Shown here: positions 55,559 to 64,000 of the stretch, piece by piece
Numbering within the stretch: position 1 is the first letter of the stretch
Layout of the letters: each line of letters starts with the position of its first letter
Source of the DNA: Balneola vulgaris DSM 17893
GTDB lineage: Bacteria; Bacteroidota; Rhodothermia; Balneolales; Balneolaceae
Length of the DNA: 64,000 bases
Reading direction: 5' to 3'
Assembly (NCBI RefSeq): GCF_000375465.1
Contig: NZ_AQXH01000005.1
Span: 1 to 64,000, forward strand
Translations under genes and position numbers: made by a program
The notes under the pieces: model-generated
The model's input: the letters and a program-made list of their open reading frames with translations, nothing else
Told to the model about the DNA's origin: nothing
Databases searched by the model: none

Positions 55559-55936
55559 TTACTCATCTAGTTCTCGAAGCTTCATTTCCGAAAGCTCGAG
55601 ATTTACTCTTGAAGCTATGGACGCGGCAATATCCCTATGCTTTTTCTTCACTTTAAGGGTGCGAGATATTAGATCATCTCCCGGGAGATCACTAAACACA
55701 GCCGCTTTCTTTGCTTGAAGAATCAACTTGGAAGTGAACAATCCTTTTTTAAACTCAACTAAGTCCAAATCAGAGAAAGAAATCTCGCAATGCATGAGTT
55801 CAGATTTGTAGGCTTCAAATAATGAGTCTTTTTTCTGAAACTCGATTGAAAATTTATCGCCATCAACGCTCAGAATTCCTTCCACTTTCATAAACCCTCC
55901 GTTTAAATCATCAATTAAAAATGGAAGTGCACGCAT
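55559..55936 (-). CDS. Hypothetical protein, 125 residues
   Basis: No signal peptide or membrane helix. MRALPFLIDDLNGGFMKVEG leads into a beta-rich half (VEGILSVDGDKFSIEFQKK). A central LDLVEFKKGLFTSKLILQAKK and a charged helical C-terminus (KKKHRDIAASIASRV...EMKLRELDE) follow. The beta-sandwich-then-helix outline is faintly like a PH-type domain, but I do not recognise a family. It is convergent with asd across a terminator and divergent from the structured RNA region upstream of the lamin-tail gene. Confidence 0.7.
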   Translation of the reverse strand: MRALPFLIDDLNGGFMKVEGILSVDGDKFSIEFQKKDSLFEAYKSELMHCEISFSDLDLVEFKKGLFTSKLILQAKKAAVFSDLPGDDLISRTLKVKKKHRDIAASIASRVNLELSEMKLRELDE

Positions 55937-56020
55937 AATATTTATTGTTTTTTATGAGTTTATACATGTTAGTCGGCATCAAAAAAAATGTACGAAAAAA
56001 ATGTAAGGACTTCCTCACTT

Positions 56021-56157
56021 AATGGTCTAACTAATCGGTTAAGAGAGGTTTATGGTCGTAAGAGAGAGTTAAACTAATCATTGCCTTGGGGGCGCGTAAG
56101 CGTTTCCAATGTCCTTCCAGGGGTAAAAGATGGAATATTCTTTTACCCTATTTTTTT
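56021..56157 (+). ncRNA. Candidate structured RNA upstream of the lamin-tail-domain gene
   Basis: In the 278-base gap between the 125-residue gene and the lamin-tail gene the plus strand has AACTAATC twice (56029-56036, 56072-56079) and TAAGAGAG twice (56040-56047, 56059-56066). A hairpin GGGGGCGC-GTAA-GCGTTTCC (56088-56107, GNRA-type loop, G-U rich) has an outer CATT/AATG closure. An intrinsic terminator follows. There is no ORF of note. It could be a separate small RNA or a leader whose terminator gates the gene that starts 58 bases after the T-run. The 5' end is unknown and no family is recognised. Confidence 0.45.
56121..56157 (+). terminator. Intrinsic terminator between two divergent genes
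   Basis: GGGTAAAAG / CTTTTACCC (56121-56129 with 56140-56148), 9 perfect pairs, loop of 10 bases, then TA and seven Ts. Neither flanking gene ends here, so it must belong to a transcript starting in the gap. Confidence 0.82.
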
Positions 56158-56214
56158 GTCTATAAACTCCACAACTCCTATTGACAATCTAAAGCGGGTC
56201 AATTATAGTATACC

Positions 56215-59200
56215 ATGTGGCGTTTATGTCTATTGATATTATTTGTTTACCCATGGTCTGTATTTGCCCAAACGGCAAACTTTGAAGACGATTTTAGCGA
56301 CCAAGATTTATCCGAATGGGTAGGCGATACAAGCCATTTCACTTTTATTCTTGAAGGTGACAATGTATTACTTCAACAAACCGCTCCTTCAGCTGGCACT
56401 ACTCAAATCATCACTCCGTCTACACAAGTAGTGGGTTATTGGGAGTTTTTTCTAAGGCTTGATGGCTTCAGCCCTTCAGCTGGCAATAAAGCCGAAATCT
56501 ATTTAATGAGTTCAAGTTCAGATTTAAATAGTGCTCTAAATGGATATGTACTTCAAGCTGGGGAAAATGGATCGGGGGATGTTCTTCGGTTATTCCGAGT
56601 TACCAATGGAGTTCAAGACAACCAAGTACTAACGGGAACCACCAGCATTGCTTCGGGTGGTGATTACCGCATCAGAGTGAATCGAGATAACGCTGGGAAC
56701 TGGACATTGAGTGTAGCAACTTCTTATTCAGCACCTGTGGTTCAAGAAGCAACAGGCACCGACAACACCTTTACAACCGCAACACATTTAGGCCTTAAAA
56801 CCACATACACTTCCAGCAGGGTCGATAAATTCACCTTCGATTTTAAGATTGACATCCCTCCCATCACGGTAAAAAATGTTGGTATTAACGACACACAAAT
56901 TGGTGTTTCATTCAATATCCCTTACGCTTCCACCTCTGTTCAAACCACAGACTTCACTTTGAATCCGGGTTCCTTCACTCCTTCATCCATCACAGAAGTA
57001 AGTAGTGATTCCGTGCATTTAAATTTTAATGCACCCATACCGAGTGGGGAACTCACTCTAGCTATTTCTTCCATTGATGATGCTTCCAATCAAACTACGC
57101 TTGCGGATACTACGCTCACCCTATTCAACTATGATGACTACGTGGAAGGTGCGGTTGTTATTAACGAAATCATGAAAGATGAACCTACTGGCTTATCCGA
57201 ATACATCGAGTTGAAAAACACCACTTCTTTGTATTTAAACCTGAAAGATTGGGAATTAAGTGATAATAGTAGCCTGTCGGTTTTATCTACTGAAGACCTC
57301 ACCCTTTTGCCCGATAGTTTCATTGTAATAAGTTCTGATACAGCATCCCTTCAATCATTTGGGAATATCTATTCTCATGAAGTGAGCCTACCTGCATTCA
57401 ATAATGGGTCGGATCAAGTTCGTGTATACAATCAGAATTCAACCCTCATCGACTCTTTAGAATACGATGAAAGCTGGGGTGGTGAGAATGTAGCTTTGGA
57501 ACGAAGAAGTAGTGCCGTTTCAGCGATCTATAAAGAAAATTGGGGGAACTCATTAGACCTTGCTAGGGGTACGCCGGGGAGAAGTAATTCTGTTCCGCTA
57601 GATAATTCGCCTCCTTCATTAGAGTCGCTAGTTGTAGAAGATGCCCAAAGCATCACTTTAGTTTTTAATGAAACCGTTGACTCAACTTCGGCCCAAACTC
57701 AGACTAATTATTCCATCTCCCCGTCCTTAACCATTCAGAGTATTCAAACTGATCAAGACTCTACAACCATCACCTTTAGTAGCACCTTTGAGTCTGGACT
57801 TAACTACTCCATCAGTATTCAGAATCAATCGGATGTATTTGGGAATACCGCAATCCCCATTGATGCGTCCTTTAAATATTTAGAAGTCCAACCGGCTGCT
57901 CAAAAAGATATCGTGATTAATGAAATCCTATATCGAAAAGCCAATGAAGATGCCCCTGAGTTTGTGGAAATTTATAATCGATCTGAGAAAAATATTGATT
58001 TAAGTGCATGGACCCTCAGTGATGCAACGCAAAACGAAGCCACGTTCCCTCCATCTATTATTATCGAAGCTGATAGCTACCTAGTACTTACCAACAGTCT
58101 AGCCTTTGCTCAAACTAGTAGTTCAATGTCGGTGTACTACCTTTCCAACTTTCCTTCATTAAACGATGCCGGCGATCAAATTGTGCTTAAAAATGCAGAG
58201 GAAGTTATTATCGATTCCTTGGCATACACTTCGGAATTTGGAGGTACTGAAGCAGGAATATCTACCGAACGGATCGACCCGAATGCTGCATCAAATGATC
58301 CACAAAACTGGAGAAGTAGTGAAAATGGTACAACTCCGGCAGTGCAAAATAGTGTATACACTCCTGATGAGTTGGCCCCAAGTTTATTGTTTGCGCGAGC
58401 CCAATTAGACGGACGGGTATTTGTAGCATTCAATGAATTTGTTGATCTAGATAATGCTCAAATCACCATAAATGGCAACACAACCAATATTGTTCAATTT
58501 GATACTACGGAAGCCAATGAAGTGCTTCTTGATGGCAACGGTGTTTCGTTAAATGAAGTCGCAACTATTGAAGCAATCAATTTTGAGGATATCGTGGGCA
58601 ATAGCTCTGCAAGCGATGCTATTGAAATCGCAATGCCCATTACACCCGGAGCCGTGGTTATCAATGAAATCCTATTCGACCCTCTTGCAGATAATGAAGA
58701 CAATCTGCCCGACCAGACCGAGTATATCGAATTGTATAACACACGCGACTATGCCGTTTCATTGGAAGGTCTACTTCTGCATGATGCACCCGACGAACAA
58801 AATGAAATAGATATCCTGAATCCGGTTTCCACATTCTACAAATGGATACCTGCTCGAAGCTATTTTCTGGTCTATGCCGAAAATGAAACTGAAATATTCA
58901 TGGATAGCCAACTTCAGGATTACTTCGGATTACCAGATGAGCAAGAAGCATTCACAGCTAGGATAGATCGGAGTAGCTTGAGTTTATCAGCGAGTAACGA
59001 TGCCATTTATATCTCGGATAGCACGGTTACCAATATTGATTCGGTGTTCTATACCGAAGAGTGGCATAACCCGAATAGAGTATCGGTAAAAGGAGTCGCC
59101 TTGGAGCGTATCAACCCCCATGGACCTAGTAATGAGGCTCAAAATTGGAGTTCTAGTACCGATGTAAGAGGTGGAACACCTACGGCTGAAAATAGCATAT

Positions 59201-59547
59201 ACCAAGAATCAGGGGAAGCCCCTGCCAGTACAGGTGTAAGTGTGAATCCCAACCCTTTTTCGCCCGATGGTGATGGATTCGAAGATTTTGTTTCCATTAA
59301 CTACACCTTAGATCAACCCGATTACTTACTAAGAATTCGCATCTTTGATCGCTATGGGCGAGAGGTTCGCGAGTTAGTAAATGGCAAAGCTGCTGGCTTT
59401 ACGGGTTCAATAATTTGGGATGGCCTTAAAGACGATGGAGGCCCAAACAGAGTGGGAATCTATATCCTATTTTTTGAAGCTTATGACAGCGCCAATGGTA
59501 AGAATCGAACCTTCAAGGAAACCGTTGTTCTAGCTCGGAAGTTTTAA
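56215..59547 (+). CDS. Secreted lamin-tail-domain protein with Ig-like modules and C-terminal sorting/FlgD-like domain
   Basis: 1110 residues. A signal peptide (1-19, ending VFAQ) precedes a LamG-like domain (about 20-215). Three tandem modules of a bacterial Ig-like/SbsA-type sandwich plus a lamin-tail domain follow. The lamin-tail domains start with VVINEIM (about 314), IVINEIL (about 566) and VVINEIL (about 814). From about 1010 NPNPFSPDGDGFEDFVSINY and IFDRYGREVRELVNGK mark a FlgD-Ig/CHU_C-like C-terminal domain, which in this phylum usually goes with type IX secretion. No catalytic motif is visible. It is probably a surface or extracellular matrix-type protein. Confidence 0.85.
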   Translation: MWRLCLLILFVYPWSVFAQTANFEDDFSDQDLSEWVGDTSHFTFILEGDNVLLQQTAPSAGTTQIITPSTQVVGYWEFFLRLDGFSPSAGNKAEIYLMSSSSDLNSALNGYVLQAGENGSGDVLRLFRVTNGVQDNQVLTGTTSIASGGDYRIRVNRDNAGNWTLSVATSYSAPVVQEATGTDNTFTTATHLGLKTTYTSSRVDKFTFDFKIDIPPITVKNVGINDTQIGVSFNIPYASTSVQTTDFTLNPGSFTPSSITEVSSDSVHLNFNAPIPSGELTLAISSIDDASNQTTLADTTLTLFNYDDYVEGAVVINEIMKDEPTGLSEYIELKNTTSLYLNLKDWELSDNSSLSVLSTEDLTLLPDSFIVISSDTASLQSFGNIYSHEVSLPAFNNGSDQVRVYNQNSTLIDSLEYDESWGGENVALERRSSAVSAIYKENWGNSLDLARGTPGRSNSVPLDNSPPSLESLVVEDAQSITLVFNETVDSTSAQTQTNYSISPSLTIQSIQTDQDSTTITFSSTFESGLNYSISIQNQSDVFGNTAIPIDASFKYLEVQPAAQKDIVINEILYRKANEDAPEFVEIYNRSEKNIDLSAWTLSDATQNEATFPPSIIIEADSYLVLTNSLAFAQTSSSMSVYYLSNFPSLNDAGDQIVLKNAEEVIIDSLAYTSEFGGTEAGISTERIDPNAASNDPQNWRSSENGTTPAVQNSVYTPDELAPSLLFARAQLDGRVFVAFNEFVDLDNAQITINGNTTNIVQFDTTEANEVLLDGNGVSLNEVATIEAINFEDIVGNSSASDAIEIAMPITPGAVVINEILFDPLADNEDNLPDQTEYIELYNTRDYAVSLEGLLLHDAPDEQNEIDILNPVSTFYKWIPARSYFLVYAENETEIFMDSQLQDYFGLPDEQEAFTARIDRSSLSLSASNDAIYISDSTVTNIDSVFYTEEWHNPNRVSVKGVALERINPHGPSNEAQNWSSSTDVRGGTPTAENSIYQESGEAPASTGVSVNPNPFSPDGDGFEDFVSINYTLDQPDYLLRIRIFDRYGREVRELVNGKAAGFTGSIIWDGLKDDGGPNRVGIYILFFEAYDSANGKNRTFKETVVLARKF

Positions 59548-59568
59548 TCATAATCTGTAAAACCACTC

Positions 59569-60786
59569 ATGCATCGTAGTTCTATATTTGGGTTAATACA
59601 ACTAGTCCTGCTACTTCTTCTCATCGTACATTCTAATTCATGCGATAAAGCAACCAATCAGAATATTCCTGAAGACCTAACTCAACTTGAGTACACTGTT
59701 GATTTAGTGATTGGTCGTGAACCCCATTCAGAGTATTTATTAGGAAATCCTGTTGGCATACTCACCGATTCATTAGGAGCGATTTACATAGCTGACAACG
59801 GCTCTAAACAAATTCTAAAATTTAATGGCATAGGCCGCTATTTAAACTCCATAGGACAACAAGGAAGTGGCCCTGGTGAATTCTTCAATTTCAGTTTATT
59901 TGAACAAACTCCTAAAGGGCATTTCTTTATCGTAGACAAAGGGCGTTTTAGATATTCTACGATTACTCAACAAGGAGAAGAGCTTTCTTCAAAACCGATT
60001 GATATCTCAAAATGGCAGTTCTACCCAAACGATGTTGAATTTATAGATGATAAAATCATCTCTTTATATAAGGATGGAAACAGAGTTACCCCAGAGTCTA
60101 CACCATTTTTACAACGCTCTTTGTTTTACATCCACTCAAGAGACTTAGAAGTTAAGTACTCCGAATTTTTCCCATACAACCAGTTAACTGGTCTTCAAGA
60201 AAAATTTGCTGCTATAAACTTTATCGATAGATCTGGCTCATTCATTTTTAATAGCACCAAAAATGGATACGAAATAATTTATTCACCTAGATTATTCACT
60301 GGTACACTATATAAGGTTCGACAAATTGATTCCGGGTGGGAAATCAGTTCTTTTCAAACTTCAACTCCTTATCACACTGCCTTTACCTTGTATAATGAAG
60401 CAGAATTTAATTCCCTTTTAGAGCAAAAATTACCGGGCTTAAAAAGAACTTACTTTGACCAAAGTGAACCCTATAGAGGTAGAGTTAACAGTACGGATGA
60501 AGGAATCTTCAGATTAAACGACGATAGAATCATTCAATTCAGATCTGAATGGAGTGATTTAAAATCTACCAAGAATGCCAATGAACCCATTCTTCTTGAT
60601 ATAAATGTCCAAATCATTGACGGTGAGGATGTTGTTTTAAATGGGCATTTATTTTCATTAGAAGTGGAACGCCGACCCTGGAAACCCTTGATTAACTGGA
60701 AGGATGATCAGGATCGTTTTTACTTGCTCCATTCATCCAAAGACTCTGTATTAGTTAAAAGGTTTTCCATCAATCTCGACTCTTAA
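59569..60786 (+). CDS. 6-bladed beta-propeller (NHL-like) lipoprotein
   Basis: 405 residues. The hydrophobic N-terminus LIQLVLLLLLIVHSNSC suggests lipidation at Cys25, although the lipobox is atypical at -3. A propeller follows; the first blades are clear (GILTDSLGAIYIADNGSKQILKFNGIGRYLNSIGQQGSGPGEF). This is the 6-bladed beta-propeller family common in Bacteroidota/Balneolota. Ligand unknown. It starts 22 bases after the lamin-tail gene and is likely co-transcribed. Confidence 0.8.
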   Translation: MHRSSIFGLIQLVLLLLLIVHSNSCDKATNQNIPEDLTQLEYTVDLVIGREPHSEYLLGNPVGILTDSLGAIYIADNGSKQILKFNGIGRYLNSIGQQGSGPGEFFNFSLFEQTPKGHFFIVDKGRFRYSTITQQGEELSSKPIDISKWQFYPNDVEFIDDKIISLYKDGNRVTPESTPFLQRSLFYIHSRDLEVKYSEFFPYNQLTGLQEKFAAINFIDRSGSFIFNSTKNGYEIIYSPRLFTGTLYKVRQIDSGWEISSFQTSTPYHTAFTLYNEAEFNSLLEQKLPGLKRTYFDQSEPYRGRVNSTDEGIFRLNDDRIIQFRSEWSDLKSTKNANEPILLDINVQIIDGEDVVLNGHLFSLEVERRPWKPLINWKDDQDRFYLLHSSKDSVLVKRFSINLDS

Positions 60787-60790
60787 TTCC

Positions 60791-62863
60791 CTACAACTCG
60801 TAATTAAATTTAAAGCCAGCGAACCAATTCATCGTTGGAGCAGGTTGGAAGTAACGATCGCCAAAGGCATTCACATCATAACCACGGCTGTAGTCTTCAT
60901 CCAACAGATTATCTATGCCTCCGTGAATATCGAAGGAGAATTTATCTCCCACTCTAGTTTTATACCCCAATTGTACCTGTATTAGAGTATATGGGTCTGA
61001 ATACACCGTGTTCCCATCATTCAATGGAATTTCATCGGTATAATTCAGCGACCAATGATTATACAAGCCAGTTGCAGAAGCGATTTTTAATTCAGAATTA
61101 ACCGTATGTGGGGCTACACCCGTCAGATCATTTCCAGAATAGTCATTCCCTCTTCGGTTGTACTCATCAAATTTAAAATGATGGTAAGTGTATGAGTTAT
61201 TGAATTGCACCTGCGATATTACCGCTCCCGGAATATTCCAAATCTGCCACCCTGTACTTAATTCAAATCCTTTTTGATCAGTGCTCCCTGCGTTTTCAAA
61301 CAAGGTGGTCCCTCGTGGCGATTGCAACTGTACAATGGTTTCATCAAGAATAAACCAAAATACCACGGCATCATAAGTGAAGTTTTTGGCCGGGATTCTT
61401 CCCCTCAGGCCTAACTCATAGTTAATCCCTTTTTCAGGTTTTAATCCTAAATTTAAGCTGCCTTCGTTGGTTCTAATTTCCTCTACCGTTGGTGGCGAAA
61501 AGCCCCAGCTGATGCTTCCATGTAAGGTGGTGTTAGGATTTAATTGCTTAGCTGCCGCCACTCTAGGTATAAATTCTAAATCGAAATCTTTCTTAACGCG
61601 CTGCGGACTATCCCCATCTAAGTTCGTAGCCACACGATAGATGTCGTAGCGAATGGAGTTCACACTCAATCCAAAGGTTAGATATACATTGTTCGGTAAA
61701 TCAGCTTCCGATTTGAAATAGTAGGTGCGATTGCGAATTTCGATTTCATCGTCAAAATTAAGCGTGTCAGGCTGACCCGCATCATTCTGAAAGTTTCGAG
61801 CTACATGATTTGCCCGATGAACTTCAGCGCCCCCTTTTAGATTCAGGTCTACTTCACCCACTTTGGTATTGTACACTATTTGCGAGCGGTTACCCCAACT
61901 CTTTCTACTATCTCTTTTGTAATCGAACAGAAATGGATTCTCAAATGAACTCAAGTTTCCAAACAAAGTGGTACCACCCGACCAATTCTCTGACCATTGA
62001 GTACTCATATCAACACCAAATAGGAAATTCTCTTGGCGTACTCCCGACTCTTTTTCAACACTTCCTGCTCGTGCTTGGCGAGGGTTTTCTTCAAACTGTT
62101 GGGCATTTAAACCGCCAGGGATTCCATAGTCTAAATTGGTATACAAAGTTGAAATGGTAACGAAGATGTCGTTTGGGGTATAAATTTTGGCACTGCTCTC
62201 AAAGGTTGTACGATCAAAGTAGCCTTGCTCACGGTAGCCATCAGTTTTTTGAGAAGCATACTTATACTGGAAAATCCCGAAGTCATTTTTTGTGATATAA
62301 GATCCATTGTACTTCAAGTATCCATATTCGCCTACATTTACAGCACCATTGCGTGCAGTAACGGGATTGCGTTCAAAGCTATTCAAGAGTAAAACTCCAC
62401 CATTTCCGGCTCCATACATACTTCCTGTAGGGCCTTTTATCACTTCCACCTGCTTTATGTTGTGGTTGTCTAAGAGGTTCAAAGCGGTACTTCCTGAAGG
62501 ATCGGTTAATGGAATATTATTCCAATAAATTTTCACATTCCGCACCCCAAATGGTGATCGTAAAGCACTTCCTCTAATCGCGATTCTATAGCTACCGGGT
62601 GCACGTTCGTCCATTTTCACACCTGCTACTTGGTTCAATCCATATAACAACGAATTATTCTGAAGCGCCGAAAGCGTTGTAGTGGGTATGTAAGTGATAG
62701 ACCCCGGAGTTTGCATAATGCTTCGGTTCCCTTCATAACCCACAACCGTAATTTCCTCTAACTCACCTTTTAAAGTATCCGGTGGAGTTTGGGCTTGAGT
62801 ATCTGAGCCGAGAACCAATAATGTAATTAGGGTCAAAAAATAGGGAAGTGTTCTTCTAAACAA
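60791..62863 (-). CDS. TonB-dependent outer-membrane receptor
   Basis: 690 residues. A signal peptide ends near DTQAQ, then a TonB-box-like stretch EEITVVGYEG. The plug domain has LLYGLNQVAGVKMDERAPGSYRIAIRGSALRSPFGVRNVKIYWNNIPLTDPSG and VEVIKGPTGSMYGAGNGGVLLL. A 22-strand barrel ends with GGIDNLLDEDYSRGYDVNAFGDRYF...FNYEL. There is no N-terminal carboxypeptidase-like domain and no SusD partner next to it, so glycan uptake is not indicated; the FecA/siderophore-like type is more likely. Substrate cannot be read. Confidence 0.9.
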   Translation of the reverse strand: MFRRTLPYFLTLITLLVLGSDTQAQTPPDTLKGELEEITVVGYEGNRSIMQTPGSITYIPTTTLSALQNNSLLYGLNQVAGVKMDERAPGSYRIAIRGSALRSPFGVRNVKIYWNNIPLTDPSGSTALNLLDNHNIKQVEVIKGPTGSMYGAGNGGVLLLNSFERNPVTARNGAVNVGEYGYLKYNGSYITKNDFGIFQYKYASQKTDGYREQGYFDRTTFESSAKIYTPNDIFVTISTLYTNLDYGIPGGLNAQQFEENPRQARAGSVEKESGVRQENFLFGVDMSTQWSENWSGGTTLFGNLSSFENPFLFDYKRDSRKSWGNRSQIVYNTKVGEVDLNLKGGAEVHRANHVARNFQNDAGQPDTLNFDDEIEIRNRTYYFKSEADLPNNVYLTFGLSVNSIRYDIYRVATNLDGDSPQRVKKDFDLEFIPRVAAAKQLNPNTTLHGSISWGFSPPTVEEIRTNEGSLNLGLKPEKGINYELGLRGRIPAKNFTYDAVVFWFILDETIVQLQSPRGTTLFENAGSTDQKGFELSTGWQIWNIPGAVISQVQFNNSYTYHHFKFDEYNRRGNDYSGNDLTGVAPHTVNSELKIASATGLYNHWSLNYTDEIPLNDGNTVYSDPYTLIQVQLGYKTRVGDKFSFDIHGGIDNLLDEDYSRGYDVNAFGDRYFQPAPTMNWFAGFKFNYEL

Positions 62864-62986
62864 TGTGATAAGATTCTATATTGTGGAACTAATTAAGGAC
62901 GAATATACTAATGTAATTCATCAGAGAAGGTCTAACCTTTTTAGCAAAAAAGCAGTTCAATTTAACGTAGTAATCGCACACACCTT

Positions 62987-63793
62987 TTGAATAGTCCAAA
63001 CAAAGCCCCTATAGGCATATTTGATTCAGGAATTGGAGGTTTAACCGTAGCAAAAGCTGTGGCTGAAGCCCTTCCCAACGAGCATATCATTTATTTTGGC
63101 GACACAGCCCGTGTACCTTATGGAATTAAGTCGACCGAAACCGTGCGTGATTATGCCCTTCAGATCACAGACTTCTTGATTCAAAAAGGGGTGAAGATGA
63201 TTCTCATTGCTTGTAACACCGTATCTGCTTTTGCCAAAGATGAAATCATCCAACTTGCTAAAGGCATTCCAGTGTTAGATGTAATTTCAGCTGGAACTGA
63301 GACCGCCTTTTCTCATCCCAAACACCAGCATATTGGAGTAATTGGTACCTTAGGTACGGTAAACTCTGAAGCGTACATCCGCGCCATAAAAGAGCACAAT
63401 GCTTCGACAGTGGTCAGCCAAAAAGCGTGTCCACTATTGGTGCCATTGGCCGAAGAAGGTTGGATTAACAACGACATCGCTAAGCTAACACTGACCGAGT
63501 ATTTAGAACCCTTTAAGAGTCTAAACATTGATTCATTAATATTAGGGTGTACGCATTATCCCCTATTTAAAGAGGTGATACCGTCTATTCTAGCAAATGA
63601 TAACATTGAAATCATCGATTCTGCTGAAAGCATTGCCAATACAGCCAAAATGAAGCTTGAAGCTATGCGTGCTCTAAATGATTCGAGTGGTAAATTTGAA
63701 TGCTATGTCACCGATCGACCTCAACGATTTCATGAACTCGCTGAACGCTTTTTAGGTCGCAAGATTTCAAATGTAATTGTTACCCATCTTTAG
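62987..63793 (+). CDS. murI: Glutamate racemase
   Basis: Makes D-glutamate for peptidoglycan. 268 residues. IGIFDSGIGGLTVAKAV opens the fold. ACNTVSA (first catalytic Cys) and LGCTHYPL (second catalytic Cys) are both intact. The start is TTG at 62987, since no in-frame ATG precedes the conserved IGIFDSG. It is divergent from the TonB receptor across 123 bases and shows that the cell builds a peptidoglycan wall. Confidence 0.95.
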   Translation: MNSPNKAPIGIFDSGIGGLTVAKAVAEALPNEHIIYFGDTARVPYGIKSTETVRDYALQITDFLIQKGVKMILIACNTVSAFAKDEIIQLAKGIPVLDVISAGTETAFSHPKHQHIGVIGTLGTVNSEAYIRAIKEHNASTVVSQKACPLLVPLAEEGWINNDIAKLTLTEYLEPFKSLNIDSLILGCTHYPLFKEVIPSILANDNIEIIDSAESIANTAKMKLEAMRALNDSSGKFECYVTDRPQRFHELAERFLGRKISNVIVTHL

Positions 63794-63908
63794 GCTGTAT
63801 TATTCCTTCAATTTTAGCATCTTAACGATTCTTTACAGGGTGGGGTGAATTTATCGAACTCACTAACGTTACATTCATCTCGCTAATAACATCAAACCAA
63901 TTGTTTAT

Positions 63909-64000
63909 ATGAAACGGATATTTCAATCAATTGCAGTTCTTGCTCTTTTATTAAGCATTAGCACAACTGCATTTTCCCAAAGCACAGGATTAGAGCTTTA
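63909..64000 (+). CDS. Secreted protein, N-terminus only (cut by right edge)
   Basis: ATG at 63909 opens a frame that stays open to the window end, giving MKRIFQSIAVLALLLSISTT and then AFSQ, a clear Sec signal peptide with a cleavage site before STGLEL. Only 30 residues are visible, so no family can be named. It is 115 bases downstream of murI. Confidence 0.65.
   Translation, partial: MKRIFQSIAVLALLLSISTTAFSQSTGLEL

Noticed and set aside
56079-56111. c-di-GMP or other known riboswitch
   Set aside because: The GTAA-capped stem alone is not diagnostic, and I could not fit the conserved core of any family I know.
60791-62863. SusC-type receptor of a polysaccharide utilisation locus
   Set aside because: The protein lacks the N-terminal carboxypeptidase-like domain and no SusD gene is adjacent.

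Overview
This 64 kb window reads as ordinary core chromosome of a free-living, Gram-negative member of the Bacteroidota/Balneolota/Rhodothermota assemblage. A marine Balneolaceae-type bacterium is my best guess. That is an inference from content: a hybrid one-protein two-component regulator (beta-propeller + kinase + receiver + AraC), T9SS-type C-terminal sorting tails, a TonB-dependent receptor, a PID-CTERM-like mini-protein, roughly 40% GC by eye, frequent TTG starts, and TAnnTTTG promoters in front of rpsL and a tRNA. I see no phage, insertion sequence, CRISPR array or integrase.

Layout. 1-3.6 kb (- strand) is the str operon: rpsL, rpsG, fusA, tuf (tuf is cut by the left edge). recG (+) follows. 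5.9-13.6 kb is an accessory surface module: a 1368-residue hybrid sensor/regulator (-), a 383 bp intergenic region holding a candidate structured small RNA with a strong intrinsic terminator, a divergent FG-GAP/T9SS surface protein (+), and a 60-residue PID-CTERM-like protein. 13.6-17.6 kb (-) carries DUF4112, a PLP decarboxylase and typA. 17.8-19.9 kb (+) has small genes: a DoxX-like membrane protein, a methyltransferase-like protein, a membrane protein with a DHp-like helix, and a GyrI-like protein. 20-25.4 kb holds a YihY/BrkB membrane protein, an S9 peptidase, a YeiH transporter and a DUF2179 protein.

25.5-31.4 kb (-) starts (reading 3' to 5') with a self-contained tRNA-Ser(GCU) unit. The tight operon ptsH-ptsI-pgi/pmi-birA-tilS-hpt lies upstream of it. 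31.5-38.8 kb (+) is gatC followed by a translationally coupled polysaccharide set: YfhO-like membrane protein, GT4 glycosyltransferase, GT-B-like protein, flippase. hisS, a CPA-type antiporter and lysA follow. An HI0933-type flavoprotein is convergent to lysA. lysC, an ABC-F ATPase and a lipoprotein come next. lysC, the archaeal/fungal-type asd at 54.4 kb and lysA are all aspartate-family (lysine/DAP) enzymes spread over 13 kb.

48.5-55.5 kb carries a VOC protein, an alpha/beta hydrolase, a bile-acid:Na+ symporter-family protein coupled to a PlsC-type acyltransferase, a SodC lipoprotein, glyS and asd. 55.5-63 kb is a second surface module: a small unknown protein, a second structured RNA candidate with an intrinsic terminator, a 1110-residue lamin-tail-domain protein, a 6-bladed beta-propeller protein and a TonB-dependent receptor. 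murI and the start of a secreted protein close the window.

The most interesting signals are non-coding. Two structured, intrinsically terminated intergenic RNAs each lie just upstream of a large secreted surface-protein gene (10.14-10.28 kb and 56.02-56.16 kb). The first contains two adjacent hairpins presenting an identical loop.
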